The notes under the pieces are model-generated. The model was given only the letters and a program-made list of their open reading frames with translations. It did no database searches and was not told where the DNA came from. From Pseudomonas sp. VD-NE ins (GTDB lineage Bacteria; Pseudomonadota; Gammaproteobacteria; Pseudomonadales; Pseudomonadaceae), in the NCBI RefSeq assembly GCF_031882575.1, contig NZ_CP134772.1, positions 1,073,001 through 1,137,000 of the forward strand: a stretch of DNA of 64,000 bases, read 5' to 3'. Shown piece by piece: positions 41,604 through 50,488 of this stretch. The number at the start of each line of letters is the position of its first letter. Within the stretch, counting starts at the first letter, position 1. The position numbers were made by a program, and so were the translations under genes.

Positions 41604-43186
41604 AAGAGGGCTTCCGTCAGGCGATGGCCTGGCTGCACACCTGGACCGGACTGCTGTTCGGCTGGTTGCTGTTCGCGATTTTTCTGACCGGGACGCTGGC
41701 CTATTTCAAAGATGAAATCAGCCACTGGATGCAGCCGGAAATCCCCGCGCGATCGGTGAGTGTCGAGACGAGCCTGACGCTGGCCCAGGATTATCTGCTG
41801 CAACACGCGGCGGGCGCGTCACGCTGGCTGATCGATTTGCCTGATGCGCGAGATCCCGGCCTGACCGTGCGCTGGCAACAAGCGCCGGCCAATCCCGGCG
41901 AGCGCGGGCGCTTTGAATCGAAAACCCTCGACGCGCAAACCGGCGCCGAAGTACAAGGCCGCGCAAGCATGGGCGGCGAATTCTTCTACCGTTTCCATTT
42001 CCAGTTGCAAATGCCTTATCCGTGGGGCCGTTGGCTATCGACCATCGCGGCCATGGTGATGTTTGTCGCGCTGATCACCGGGATCATCACCCACAAGAAA
42101 ATCTTCAAAGACTTTTTCACCTTCCGCCCGCGCAAGGGCCAGCGTTCCTGGCTCGACGGGCATAACGCGGTGGGTGTGCTGGTGCTGCCGTTTCACTTGA
42201 TGATCACCTACAGCAGCCTGGTGATTTTCATGTCGATGGTCATGCCGGCGAGCATCGTCGCGTCTTACGGCAGTGACGTGCGCACGTTTTATGACGAAGT
42301 TTTCCCCGCTTCGAAGACCCCGGAGCGCGCCGATATCGCTGCGCCGTTGACGTCCATGGCGCCGCTGTTGAGCAAAGCCAGCGAGCAATGGTCGGGCGGC
42401 CACACGGCGCGCCTGTCGGTGAGCAATCCGGGGGACGCCAATGCCACCGTGGTGCTGTCCCGTGCCGGCGATCGCGTGGTACATGATTTTGGCCGCGCCG
42501 TGACCTTCAACGGTGTGACCGGGCAGATGCTCGGCAGCACTCCGGAACAACCGATGGCGATGGCGGTGGGTGGTGCGTTCTATGGTTTGCACATGGGCCA
42601 CTTTGCCGGGCCGCTCTTGCGTTGGCTGTATTTCATTTGTGGTCTGGCCGGCACGGCGATGATCGGCACCGGGCTGGTGATCTGGCTCGGCAAACGTCAA
42701 CTCAAACACGCCAAGAGCGGTGTGATGCCATTTGAATTGCGCTTGGTTGAAGTGCTGAACATCGCCAGCATGGCCGGGCTGGTGTCGGCGGTGGCGGTGT
42801 TCTTTCTGGCTAATCGTCTATTGCCGGTGAGCCTCGCCGGGCGCGCGGATTGGGAAGTGAACGCGTTCTTCATGGCCTGGGGCCTGAGCGTGCTGCACGC
42901 GCTGTTACGGCCGGGGCGCAAGGCCTGGATTGAACAGCTTGTGCTCGGTGCCGCGCTGTTTGTCGCGGTGCCGCTGATCAATGCGCTGACCACCCCTTGG
43001 AATCTCGGCGTCACCTTGATGCAGAGGGATTGGGCATTGGCCGGTTTTGATCTGACCTGCCTCGCAAGCGGTTTCTTCCTGGCTTGGGCCGCGTGGAAAA
43101 TGCAGCGCGCCGGCAACACCGTCAGCGTTAAAAAGCCCCGCCGCGAACAGGCTCGGCCGATCACCCTTGAGCAAGGGGCGAACTGA
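41600..43186 (+). CDS. PepSY domain inner-membrane protein
   Basis: A 528-residue protein of the PepSY-associated TM family (FoxB/PiuB-like putative ferri-siderophore reductases). MKEGFRQAMAWLHTWTGLLF carries the haem-ligand-like His of the family (LHTWTGLLFGWLLFAIFLTG), and later MVMFVALITGIITHKKIFKD and a HNAVGVLVLPFHLMITYSS follow. There are about five helices and a large periplasmic part. The likely role is to reduce or release iron from an imported hydroxamate siderophore. The ATG at 41600 is chosen because it overlaps the DUF3649 stop and starts the signature helix; a longer frame begins at 41417 inside DUF3649. Its stop is followed immediately by the DUF3325 gene. Confidence 0.9.
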   Translation: MKEGFRQAMAWLHTWTGLLFGWLLFAIFLTGTLAYFKDEISHWMQPEIPARSVSVETSLTLAQDYLLQHAAGASRWLIDLPDARDPGLTVRWQQAPANPGERGRFESKTLDAQTGAEVQGRASMGGEFFYRFHFQLQMPYPWGRWLSTIAAMVMFVALITGIITHKKIFKDFFTFRPRKGQRSWLDGHNAVGVLVLPFHLMITYSSLVIFMSMVMPASIVASYGSDVRTFYDEVFPASKTPERADIAAPLTSMAPLLSKASEQWSGGHTARLSVSNPGDANATVVLSRAGDRVVHDFGRAVTFNGVTGQMLGSTPEQPMAMAVGGAFYGLHMGHFAGPLLRWLYFICGLAGTAMIGTGLVIWLGKRQLKHAKSGVMPFELRLVEVLNIASMAGLVSAVAVFFLANRLLPVSLAGRADWEVNAFFMAWGLSVLHALLRPGRKAWIEQLVLGAALFVAVPLINALTTPWNLGVTLMQRDWALAGFDLTCLASGFFLAWAAWKMQRAGNTVSVKKPRREQARPITLEQGAN

Positions 43187-43512
43187 TGCTGTTGCCGTTG
43201 TTGCTCAGCTACGCCGGATTCACCGCGTTGTGCCTGGCGATGCCGCGTCACCATGATGAATTGCTCGGCCACAAACCGACCAGGCGTCGGCGGCAGGGCC
43301 TGACGTTGGCCGGATGGTTGATGCTGAGTCTGTCGCTGTGGGCCGCCGTTTCTGCCAACGGCTGGAGCTTTGGCCTGGTCGACTGGTTCGCCGTGCTGAT
43401 GCTCAGCGCCTTGGCGTTGGTGTTGTTGCTGCCATATCGCCCGCGTTTCGCATTGGCGCTGGCCGGGGTCGGTTTGCTCGCCAGCCCGGTTGCTGCATGG
43501 GCGCAGTGCTGA
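43186..43512 (+). CDS. DUF3325 domain membrane protein
   Basis: A 108-residue inner-membrane protein with three helices and an arginine-rich loop (KPTRRRRQGLTLAGW). DUF3325 usually sits in siderophore-uptake operons next to PepSY and DUF3649. Its first base overlaps the PepSY stop, and the sigma-factor gene begins 1 bp after its stop, so all are in one transcript. Confidence 0.85.
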   Translation: MLLPLLLSYAGFTALCLAMPRHHDELLGHKPTRRRRQGLTLAGWLMLSLSLWAAVSANGWSFGLVDWFAVLMLSALALVLLLPYRPRFALALAGVGLLASPVAAWAQC

Positions 43513-43513
43513 A

Positions 43514-44080
43514 GTGCTGATCGGTCTGCCGCCGGAATCCCGCGACGACGAGCCGCGCGGGGCGCGTGCGCATTTTCTTCAGGTGTTTTTGTCCCAGCGT
43601 TCGCAAATGGAAGCGCTGGTGAACCGGCGCGTCGGTTGTCGGGCGACGGCAGCGGACCTGGTGCAGGATCTGTTTCTGCGTTTCTGGCGGCGCCCGCTGG
43701 TGCAGGTCGAAGAACTCAGCACTTATCTTTTGCGCTGCGCCGGCAACATCGCGATCGATCATCTGCGCAGCGAAGGCACGCGCACGCGGGTCAACGAAGG
43801 CTGGCAACCGGACGCGCCGCACAGCCACGGCAGCGAACCACAAGCAGCGCTGGAAGCGGGCAATGATCTGAAGCATGTCGAAGCGGCGTTGCGCGCCTTG
43901 CCCGAGCGCACCCGACAGATCTTTTTGCTCAATCGCATCCACGGCCGCAAATACGCGGACATCGCCAAAGCCATGGGCTTGTCCCAAAGTGCCGTGGAAA
44001 AACATATGATGCGCGCCCTCGAGGCCTGCAAGGCCAGCCTGCGCGAACCCGCGCCATGCCTGCCAGGGAAAGCACCGTGA
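43514..44080 (+). CDS. ECF sigma factor, second iron-uptake sigma
   Basis: About 188 residues from the GTG at 43514 (VLIGLPPESRDDEPRGA); a TTG at 43490 inside DUF3325 is also open. Region 2 is visible (ALVNRRVGCRATAADLVQDL then FLRFWRRPLVQVEELSTYLL) and region 4 ends KYADIAKAMGLSQSAVEKHM. It is of the FpvI/FiuI/FoxI class that transcribes the receptor gene downstream. Its stop overlaps the FecR-type start (GTGA). Because it is encoded behind DUF3649-PepSY-DUF3325, its dose depends on that Fur-controlled transcript. Confidence 0.88.
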   Translation: MLIGLPPESRDDEPRGARAHFLQVFLSQRSQMEALVNRRVGCRATAADLVQDLFLRFWRRPLVQVEELSTYLLRCAGNIAIDHLRSEGTRTRVNEGWQPDAPHSHGSEPQAALEAGNDLKHVEAALRALPERTRQIFLLNRIHGRKYADIAKAMGLSQSAVEKHMMRALEACKASLREPAPCLPGKAP

Positions 44081-45066
44081 AGCCATCTGACTCCATTGTT
44101 CCGACGCCCGCGCAAGAGCAGGCCGCGTTTGCCTGGCTGAGCTTGCTGCATGACCGGCCGAGCGCGGGCGATCAACTGACCTTCAGCCAATGGCTGCGTG
44201 CCGACCCGGCGCATGCAGAGGCTTACGCGCAGGCGCAGGTGCTCTGGGAACTGAGCGAAAGTCCGGCGCGCACATTGGCCGATGAAGAGGCCTTGGCATT
44301 GCAGGGCTATCTCGATGCGATGGATCGCCCGCGCCGTCCGCAGCTTTTGCGTTGGTCGGGCGCACTGGCGATGGCGGCGTGTCTGTTGCTGATGGTCAGC
44401 CTCGGCACGGGTTGGCAACCGCAGCGCTGGATCGATGAGCTGGGCGCCGATTATGTCTCGGCGCCCGGTGCAATCCGCACGGTGACGCTTGCCGATCACT
44501 CGCAAGTGACGCTGGATGGCGACAGTGCGATTGCCGTGGATTTCAGTCGTGGCGAGCGGCATGTGCAGTTGCGCCGCGGTGCCGGTTTCTTCAGCGTTAC
44601 GCATACGGGGGATCCGTTTGTGGTCGCGGCGGAGAAGGGCGAGGCACGGGTGCTTGGCACACAGTTCGAAGTGCGACTGCAACCGCATGGTGCGCAGGTC
44701 ACGGTGTTGTCGGGGCGCGTTGGCGTGACGGCGGATCGTGGTGGTGAACAACAGATTCTCACTGCCGGCCAGCAGGTCGCTTACGGCGAAGGTTCGGCGC
44801 AAAAGCTTCACGCGGTGGACAGCGAAGCGCAACTGGCCTGGCGTCAGGGCTGGCTGACTTACTACAAGTCGACGCTGGCCGATGTGGTCGAGGATCTGCG
44901 CCGTTATTACCCCGGGCGGATTGTGCTGCTCAACGATGAGCTGGCGGCGCGCAAGGTCAGTGGCAGTTTTCCGAGCAAGGATCCGCAGGCGGTGCTCAGT
45001 TCCCTGCAAGGGGTGATGGGGTTCGAGCAGCATCAGGTGTTGGGGCATCTGATTATTTTGCGTTGA
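44077..45066 (+). CDS. FecR family anti-sigma factor
   Basis: A 329-residue membrane-spanning anti-sigma protein. Residues 1-80 include the DUF4880 part (QAAFAWLSLLHDRPSAGDQL), a transmembrane helix near residue 100 (GALAMAACLLLMVSLGTG), and the periplasmic FecR domain (GADYVSAPGAIRTVTLADH then VTLDGDSAIAVDFSRGERHV). It controls the sigma factor just upstream and receives the signal from the receptor just downstream. I chose the GTG at 44077, which overlaps the sigma stop (GTGA) and follows AGGGAAAG; the frame extends 21 bp further upstream. Confidence 0.9.
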   Translation: MKPSDSIVPTPAQEQAAFAWLSLLHDRPSAGDQLTFSQWLRADPAHAEAYAQAQVLWELSESPARTLADEEALALQGYLDAMDRPRRPQLLRWSGALAMAACLLLMVSLGTGWQPQRWIDELGADYVSAPGAIRTVTLADHSQVTLDGDSAIAVDFSRGERHVQLRRGAGFFSVTHTGDPFVVAAEKGEARVLGTQFEVRLQPHGAQVTVLSGRVGVTADRGGEQQILTAGQQVAYGEGSAQKLHAVDSEAQLAWRQGWLTYYKSTLADVVEDLRRYYPGRIVLLNDELAARKVSGSFPSKDPQAVLSSLQGVMGFEQHQVLGHLIILR

Positions 45067-45073
45067 GGCCAAG

Positions 45074-45152
45074 TCAAAAGATCGCAGCCTTCGGCAGCTC
45101 CTACATTGGAATGCGATCCCTGTAGGAGCTGCCGAAGGCTGCGATCTTTTGA
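45074..45152. repeat. REPIN hairpin between the anti-sigma and receptor genes
   Basis: Perfect arms TCAAAAGATCGCAGCCTTCG ... (45074-45105) and its complement to 45152, separated by about 15 bp. It divides the sigma/anti-sigma transcript from the receptor gene, as the hairpin at 39631 does in the fec locus. Confidence 0.9.
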
Positions 45153-45264
45153 TCTAAAAAAATATTTTCAGATTTGTGGTGAGGTAAACCCGAGCCCCAT
45201 CCGTGTAGTGACTGAAACTGCGAGTCATTCGCATCCGTTGCGGTTCTACACAGGTCATTGAGCA

Positions 45265-47694
45265 ATGAAGTCCAGGGCAAAATCGGGTTCGGTCAAACAA
45301 TGGTTAGGCGTTTCGGCATTGAGCTTTTCGGCATTGGCGCTGTTGCCGATGAACGTCGCGCTCGCCGCTGAAACCGCCAGCAGTCAGGCGCAAAAGCAGT
45401 TCAACTTTTCCCTGGCCGCCAAACCGCTGCCGCAAGCCTTGAGCGACTTCAGCCGCGTCACCGGGCAGAGCGTGGTCTACACCGACGAAGCGCCGTACGG
45501 CCTCACCGCTCCGGCCGTCAATGGCCAGATGAGTGCCGAACAGGCACTGCAACGCTTGCTCAGCGGCTCCGGCCTCAACCTCCGCCGCACCGACAGCCAC
45601 ACGTTGGCGCTGGAGCCCAAGCCTACCGAAGGCGCGTTGAATCTCGGTGCCACGACCATCACCTCGACCCGCGACGAATCGATGAGTTATCAGCCGCCGG
45701 AAACCAGTTCGGTGATGCGCTCCTCGGCCTCGCTGCAGGAAATCCCGCAGACCGTCAACGTCATCCCGGGCCAGGTCATCCGCGATCAGGCGCCGCGCAA
45801 TCTTGATGATGCCCTGGCCAATGTCAGTGGCATCACCCAAGGCAACACCTTGGGCAGCACGCAGGATTCGGTGATGACCCGCGGTTTCGGTGACAACCGT
45901 AATGGCTCGATCATGCGCGACGGCATGCCGATCGTGCAGGGTCGTGGCATGAACGCCACCGTCGATCGTGTTGAAGTACTCAAAGGCCCGGCCTCGTTGC
46001 TGTACGGCATTCAAGACCCGGGTGGCGTGGTCAACCTGGTCAGCAAGAAGCCGGAATTGACGCAGTACAACGCGCTGACCTTGCGCGGCTCGACCTACGG
46101 CGACAGCAAGAACGGCAGCGGCGGCACCCTCGACAGCACCGGTCCATTGGGCGATTCCGGGCTGGCCTATCGCATGGTGCTCGACCACGAAGACGAAGAC
46201 TACTGGCGCAACTTCGGCACCCACCGCGAAACCCTGATCGCCCCATCGCTGGCCTGGTTTGGCGAGAGCACCAAGCTGTTGTTCGCCTACGAGCACCGTG
46301 AATTTCTCACGCCGTTCGACCGTGGCACGCTGATCGATCCGCGCACCAATCACCCGCTGGACATCTCGCGCAAAGAACGTCTGGACGAGCCGTTCAACAA
46401 CATGGAAGGCCGTTCGGATCTGTATCACTTTGAAGCCGATCACGAGCTCAACGACGACTGGAAAGCGCACTTCGGTTACAGCTGGAACCGCGAAACCTAC
46501 GACGCCAGCCAGGTCCGCGTGACCGCCATCGACACCAAAAAAGGCACGTTGACCCGCAGCATGGACGGCACCCAGAACGCGATCAGCACCGACCGCTTCA
46601 CCACCGCCAGCCTCGAAGGTAAGGTCAACGTGCTGGGCATGCAGCATGATCTGGTGTTCGGCGTCGATGACGAGTACCGCAAGATCTACCGCGCCGACCT
46701 GATTCGGCAGAAAAGCCTGACCACCTTCAGCTACCTCAATCCGGTGTATGGCCGTGAAGTTGCCGGCACGACCGTCAGCGCCCCCGACAGCGCGCAGACC
46801 GATGAACTGCGCAGCGATTCGGTGTTTATGCAGGACTCCATTCACCTCAACGACCAGTGGATTCTGGTTGCTGGCGGGCGTTTCCAGGAATACGACCAGT
46901 ACGCCGGCAAAGGTGTGCCGTTCAAGGCCAACACCGACAGCAACGGCCAGAAGTTCGTCCCGCGCGCTGGTCTGGTGTATCGCTACACCGACGCCTTGTC
47001 GTTCTACGGCAGCTACACCGAATCGTTCAAACCCAACTCGACCATCGCCCCACTGAGCGGCAGCAGCACCGTGCTCGACGGCAGCATCGCGCCGGAAGAA
47101 GCCAAGTCGTGGGAGCTCGGCGCGCGGCTGGACATGCCGGGGCGTGTCACCGGCAACATCGCGTTGTTCGACATCAAGAAGCGCAACGTGCTGGTGGCCA
47201 ACTCCGAAGGCCCGACGACGATCTACAGCGCGGCCGGTGAGGTGCGTTCGCGCGGTCTGGAAATGGACCTGACCGGTCAGTTGAGCGACCACTGGAGCAT
47301 GATCGGCAGCTACGCCTACACCGATGCCGAAGTCACCGAAGACCCGGACTACAAAGGCAAGCGCCTGCAAAACGTGGCGAAGAATTCCGGCTCGTTGTCG
47401 GCGGTGTATGACTTCGGCAGCGTGATCGGTGGTGACCAGTTGCGAGTGGGGGCTGGAGCGCGTTATGTCGGTGAACGTGCAGGTAATGCGGTGAATGATT
47501 TTGATCTGCCGAGCTATACCGTCGCCGATGCGTTTGCTACTTACGACACCAAAGTCGAGGGGCAGAAGGTCAAGTTTCAGCTCAATGTGAAGAACCTTTT
47601 TGATCGCACTTACTACACTTCGGCGGCGAGCCGGTTCTTTGTGTCGATGGGGGACTCGCGGCAGGTGTCGCTGTCCAGCACTTTGGAGTTTTAG
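45265..47694 (+). CDS. TonB-dependent hydroxamate-type siderophore receptor with STN domain
   Basis: An 809-residue transducer receptor: signal peptide (about 1-35, LALLPMNVALAAE), STN signalling domain (LPQALSDFSRVTGQSVVYTD, about 55-115), plug (SLQEIPQTVNVIPGQVIRDQ; VEVLKGPASLLYGIQDPGG) and a barrel ending VSLSSTLEF. The GIQDPGGVVNLVSKKPE plug and overall form resemble the ferrichrome/ferrioxamine receptors FiuA and FoxA. The upstream sigma/anti-sigma pair should be its regulator. The exact siderophore cannot be told from the sequence, and I give no name. Confidence 0.9.
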   Translation: MKSRAKSGSVKQWLGVSALSFSALALLPMNVALAAETASSQAQKQFNFSLAAKPLPQALSDFSRVTGQSVVYTDEAPYGLTAPAVNGQMSAEQALQRLLSGSGLNLRRTDSHTLALEPKPTEGALNLGATTITSTRDESMSYQPPETSSVMRSSASLQEIPQTVNVIPGQVIRDQAPRNLDDALANVSGITQGNTLGSTQDSVMTRGFGDNRNGSIMRDGMPIVQGRGMNATVDRVEVLKGPASLLYGIQDPGGVVNLVSKKPELTQYNALTLRGSTYGDSKNGSGGTLDSTGPLGDSGLAYRMVLDHEDEDYWRNFGTHRETLIAPSLAWFGESTKLLFAYEHREFLTPFDRGTLIDPRTNHPLDISRKERLDEPFNNMEGRSDLYHFEADHELNDDWKAHFGYSWNRETYDASQVRVTAIDTKKGTLTRSMDGTQNAISTDRFTTASLEGKVNVLGMQHDLVFGVDDEYRKIYRADLIRQKSLTTFSYLNPVYGREVAGTTVSAPDSAQTDELRSDSVFMQDSIHLNDQWILVAGGRFQEYDQYAGKGVPFKANTDSNGQKFVPRAGLVYRYTDALSFYGSYTESFKPNSTIAPLSGSSTVLDGSIAPEEAKSWELGARLDMPGRVTGNIALFDIKKRNVLVANSEGPTTIYSAAGEVRSRGLEMDLTGQLSDHWSMIGSYAYTDAEVTEDPDYKGKRLQNVAKNSGSLSAVYDFGSVIGGDQLRVGAGARYVGERAGNAVNDFDLPSYTVADAFATYDTKVEGQKVKFQLNVKNLFDRTYYTSAASRFFVSMGDSRQVSLSSTLEF

Positions 47695-47708
47695 GGCAAG
47701 ATCAAAAG

Positions 47709-47886
47709 CCCCTCACCCTAACCCTCTCCCCGAGGGAGAGGGGACTGATAGGGGGATATTGGAGAACTGCGCCGACGTGATCGATCTTTACCGAATCCAT
47801 AATCGACTCGGTCATTCAGGTCGATGTACAACGCCAGACACCTCGGTCGGACCCCTCTCCCTCCGGGAGAGGGCTGGGGTGAGGGG
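47709..47886. repeat. Composite repeat, inverted single unit
   Basis: One unit of the array-1/2 family in opposite orientation (core reads TAATCGACTCGGTCATTCAG, the reverse of TCGATTATGG...), bounded by CCCCTCACCCTAACCCTCTC and AGAGGGCTGGGGTGAGGGG. It lies between the receptor gene and the AraC gene. Confidence 0.85.
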
Positions 47887-47894
47887 AGAAGGGC

Positions 47895-48770
47895 TCAACG
47901 CAAAAACGCCTGCCGATACTCCCCCGGCGTCCCCCCCAAAACCTGCTTGAACCGATTGGTGAAATGACTCGCGCTGGCAAACCCGCACGCCAGCGCAATC
48001 TCACCCAATGGCAGCGCCGTCCCGCGTAACAATTCCCGTGCCCGACTCAAGCGCCGCGCCAATACATATTGATGCGGCGGCAGGCCGAAACTTGTGCGGA
48101 ACATCCGCGCAAAGTGGTATTCCGACAGCGCACACAACCCGGCCAGTTGCCCCAGGCTGATCGGCTCGCCCAACTGACTGTCGATGAACTCCACCAATTG
48201 CCGACGCTGGTGTGGCGCCAATCCGCCCTTCAAACGCAAACCCTGACGCGCGCCGACCTGGCTGAGCAAGGTGTGGCTGATCAGTTCATGGGCGAGGCTA
48301 CTGGTCAGCAAGCGTTCAGCAGGCTCGTCCCAATTCAGCGTCAGCAACTGCCGGAAGCGTTGCGCCTGTTGCGGGTCTTCGAGAAAGGTCTGCTCGCGCA
48401 ACTGCATCTCGCGGGGTTCGCGATCAAGCAGCGTGACGCAACCGAGGGCGAATTGTTCGGCGCTGAAGTACAGGTGCGCGAGGCGGATATCGCCGTTGAT
48501 TACCCAGCCTGATTCATGATCGGCCGGCAGAATGCAGAGCTTGTCCGGCCCACCTTTCTGGCCGGGTTGATCACGACGAAACGTGCCGGTGCCGCCGGCG
48601 ATGTAGCAGGACAACGTGTGGTGGGTGGGCGCTTCATAATCCTGCGCATCGTGGTGGTTGGTCCACAAAGCGGCAGACAAGCCGTCACCAAGCTCGGCAC
48701 TGTGCACAAGGCGTGCATTGGGCGAGCTGTTCAACGCTTGAAAGACTTGCAGGGTATCGATGGCGGCCAT
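47895..48770 (-). CDS. AraC family transcriptional regulator
   Basis: A 291-residue AraC protein: N-terminal cupin-like effector domain (about 25-130, TLSCYIAGGTGTFRRDQPGQ) and C-terminal double HTH (LGQLAGLCALSEYHFARMFR and LPLGEIALACGFASASHFTN then RFKQVLGGTPGEYR). It is divergent from an EamA exporter with 139 bp between starts and may regulate it; no inducer is evident. Confidence 0.9.
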   Translation of the reverse strand: MAAIDTLQVFQALNSSPNARLVHSAELGDGLSAALWTNHHDAQDYEAPTHHTLSCYIAGGTGTFRRDQPGQKGGPDKLCILPADHESGWVINGDIRLAHLYFSAEQFALGCVTLLDREPREMQLREQTFLEDPQQAQRFRQLLTLNWDEPAERLLTSSLAHELISHTLLSQVGARQGLRLKGGLAPHQRRQLVEFIDSQLGEPISLGQLAGLCALSEYHFARMFRTSFGLPPHQYVLARRLSRARELLRGTALPLGEIALACGFASASHFTNRFKQVLGGTPGEYRQAFLR

Positions 48771-48909
48771 GGTCGGTTCTCTTCAACGCCTTGCATCCTA
48801 CTCCGTAGACACCGCGCTGCCAGCCTGCCGCCAGACAAATGCGCAAGATTATGCAAGCGCGCAAGCCTGGCCCGGGCAGACACTCAAGGCCTATCGAGGA
48901 GTGTATGCC

Positions 48910-49812
48910 ATGAACCTGTCGTTGTATTTGTTGACCGTGCTGATCTGGGGCACCACCTGGATTGCGCTGAAATGGCAACTCGGCGTGGTAGCGATTCCGG
49001 TGTCGATCGTCTATCGCTTCGGCCTCGCCGCGCTGGTGCTGTTTGTGTTGTTGCTGCTCAGCCGCCGGCTGCAACCGATGAACCGCCGTGGACATCTGAT
49101 CTGCGTGGCGCAGGGGTTATGTCTGTTTTGCGTCAACTTCATGTGTTTCCTCACCGCCAGTCAGTGGATTCCCAGTGGTCTGGTCGCGGTGGTGTTTTCC
49201 ACCGCGACGCTGTGGAACGCGCTGAATGCGCGGGTGTTCTTTGGCCAGCGCATCGCGCGCAATGTGCTGATGGGCGGTGCGCTGGGGCTGTTCGGCCTGG
49301 GCATGTTGTTCTGGCCGGAACTGGCCGGGCATCACGCCAGCCCGCAAACCTTGCTGGGGCTTGGTCTGGCGCTGTGCGGCACGTTGTGTTTCTCGGCGGG
49401 CAACATGCTGTCGAGCCTGCAACAGAAGGCCGGACTCAGACCACTGACCACCAACGCCTGGGGCATGGCCTATGGGGCGGCGATATTGTCGGTGTGGTGC
49501 CTGGTCAAAGGCATTCCATTCGACATGGATTGGTCGCCGCGTTATGTCGGTGCGCTGCTGTATCTGGTGATCCCGGGTTCGGTCATTGGCTTTACCGCGT
49601 ATCTGACGCTGGTCGGGCGCATGGGGCCGGAGCGCGCGGCGTATTGCACGGTGCTGTTTCCGGTGGTGGCGCTGAACGTTTCGGCGTTCGCGGAAGGTTA
49701 CCAATGGACAGCGCCGGCGCTGGTCGGGCTGGTATTGGTGATGCTGGGCAATGTGCTGGTGTTTCGTAAACAGAAAGCAGTGGTGGCCCCAGTACAGGGA
49801 AAGTTGGCTTGA
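48910..49812 (+). CDS. EamA/DMT family transporter
   Basis: A 300-residue drug/metabolite transporter with ten helices in two EamA halves (MNLSLYLLTVLIWGTTWIAL opens the first; GLALCGTLCFSAGNMLSSLQ opens the second). The substrate is unknown; relatives export amino acids, nucleosides or auxin-like metabolites. The ATG at 48910 follows GAGGAG; longer frames upstream lie in the AraC promoter region. Confidence 0.9.
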   Translation: MNLSLYLLTVLIWGTTWIALKWQLGVVAIPVSIVYRFGLAALVLFVLLLLSRRLQPMNRRGHLICVAQGLCLFCVNFMCFLTASQWIPSGLVAVVFSTATLWNALNARVFFGQRIARNVLMGGALGLFGLGMLFWPELAGHHASPQTLLGLGLALCGTLCFSAGNMLSSLQQKAGLRPLTTNAWGMAYGAAILSVWCLVKGIPFDMDWSPRYVGALLYLVIPGSVIGFTAYLTLVGRMGPERAAYCTVLFPVVALNVSAFAEGYQWTAPALVGLVLVMLGNVLVFRKQKAVVAPVQGKLA

Positions 49813-49818
49813 AATAAA

Positions 49819-49841
49819 CGAGCGCTGAACTTCAGCGCTCG
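49819..49841. terminator. Hairpin terminator between convergent genes
   Basis: CGAGCGCTGAA-C-TTCAGCGCTCG is a perfect 11-bp stem at the tail-to-tail end of the EamA and DUF2165 genes and overlaps the last codons of DUF2165. T-runs are short, so its strength is uncertain. Confidence 0.55.
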
Positions 49842-50341
49842 ACTTTCAATGTGATGTAAATCATCACCGGGAAGATGAAGTCAACAATGTGCCGTGCCCA
49901 GTCCTTCGCATTCCATGATTGCGAAGTGTCCATGTCAAACCATTCCACACCCACAGTTTGCAGGCATACGTAATAAATGAAGATGGCCGCGAGTATACCC
50001 ATGATCGAAAACTTTTTCGCCTCATGGAATACTTCTGCGGAGGCGTTGATGTTGCGATACAGCTGATAGGTGCCGATCAGGCACAACACGGTATACGTGA
50101 CTTCCAGTGTGATGACGAACCAGTAGATCCGGTGATGAATCATCGGTGATTCAATGGCTCGGTACTTGATGGTTTCACTGGCGGTGGTGGTGTCCATACT
50201 CAGGATATGAGCCACGTAGGTGTAGTTTGAATTGTAGTCGGTGAAGTTGTGGAACATCACCAGCACGCCAAAGAAGCTGATGTAAGCCATCAATATGACT
50301 TTGCTGTAACGAATAAGTTTGTCGGTTGTCAGGGTGTTCAA
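49832..50341 (-). CDS. DUF2165 family membrane protein
   Basis: A 169-residue inner-membrane protein with four predicted helices (about 13-32, 73-93, 110-130, 145-162). MNTLTTDKLIRYSKVILMAY and the late VGVEWFDMDTSQSWNAKDW with the W-x-x-x-x-x-S-x-x-W-N pattern are DUF2165 features. GC is lower than in its neighbours. No function is known; it stands alone. Confidence 0.85.
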   Translation of the reverse strand: MNTLTTDKLIRYSKVILMAYISFFGVLVMFHNFTDYNSNYTYVAHILSMDTTTASETIKYRAIESPMIHHRIYWFVITLEVTYTVLCLIGTYQLYRNINASAEVFHEAKKFSIMGILAAIFIYYVCLQTVGVEWFDMDTSQSWNAKDWARHIVDFIFPVMIYITLKVER

Positions 50342-50452
50342 GATATTGGCTCTCCATAGCGTTTGTCGATTATTCGACAGGCAGGCAGAGCTTATAATGC
50401 TGTTGTTTAATTGGCTTTGTTGTTCAATTTCAAGTTGTGTAAGGCATAACTA

Positions 50453-50482
50453 ACGGGCAAGTGCAGTGTTGCACTTGCCCGT
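50453..50482. terminator. Hairpin downstream of the hydroxyacid dehydrogenase gene
   Basis: ACGGGCAAGTGCA and TGCACTTGCCCGT form a 13-bp perfect stem with a GTGT loop, ending 7 bp before the minus-strand stop at 50489. T residues follow only on the plus strand, so it may act as an RNA-stabilising 3' hairpin. Confidence 0.6.
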
Positions 50483-50488
50483 GGCTTT

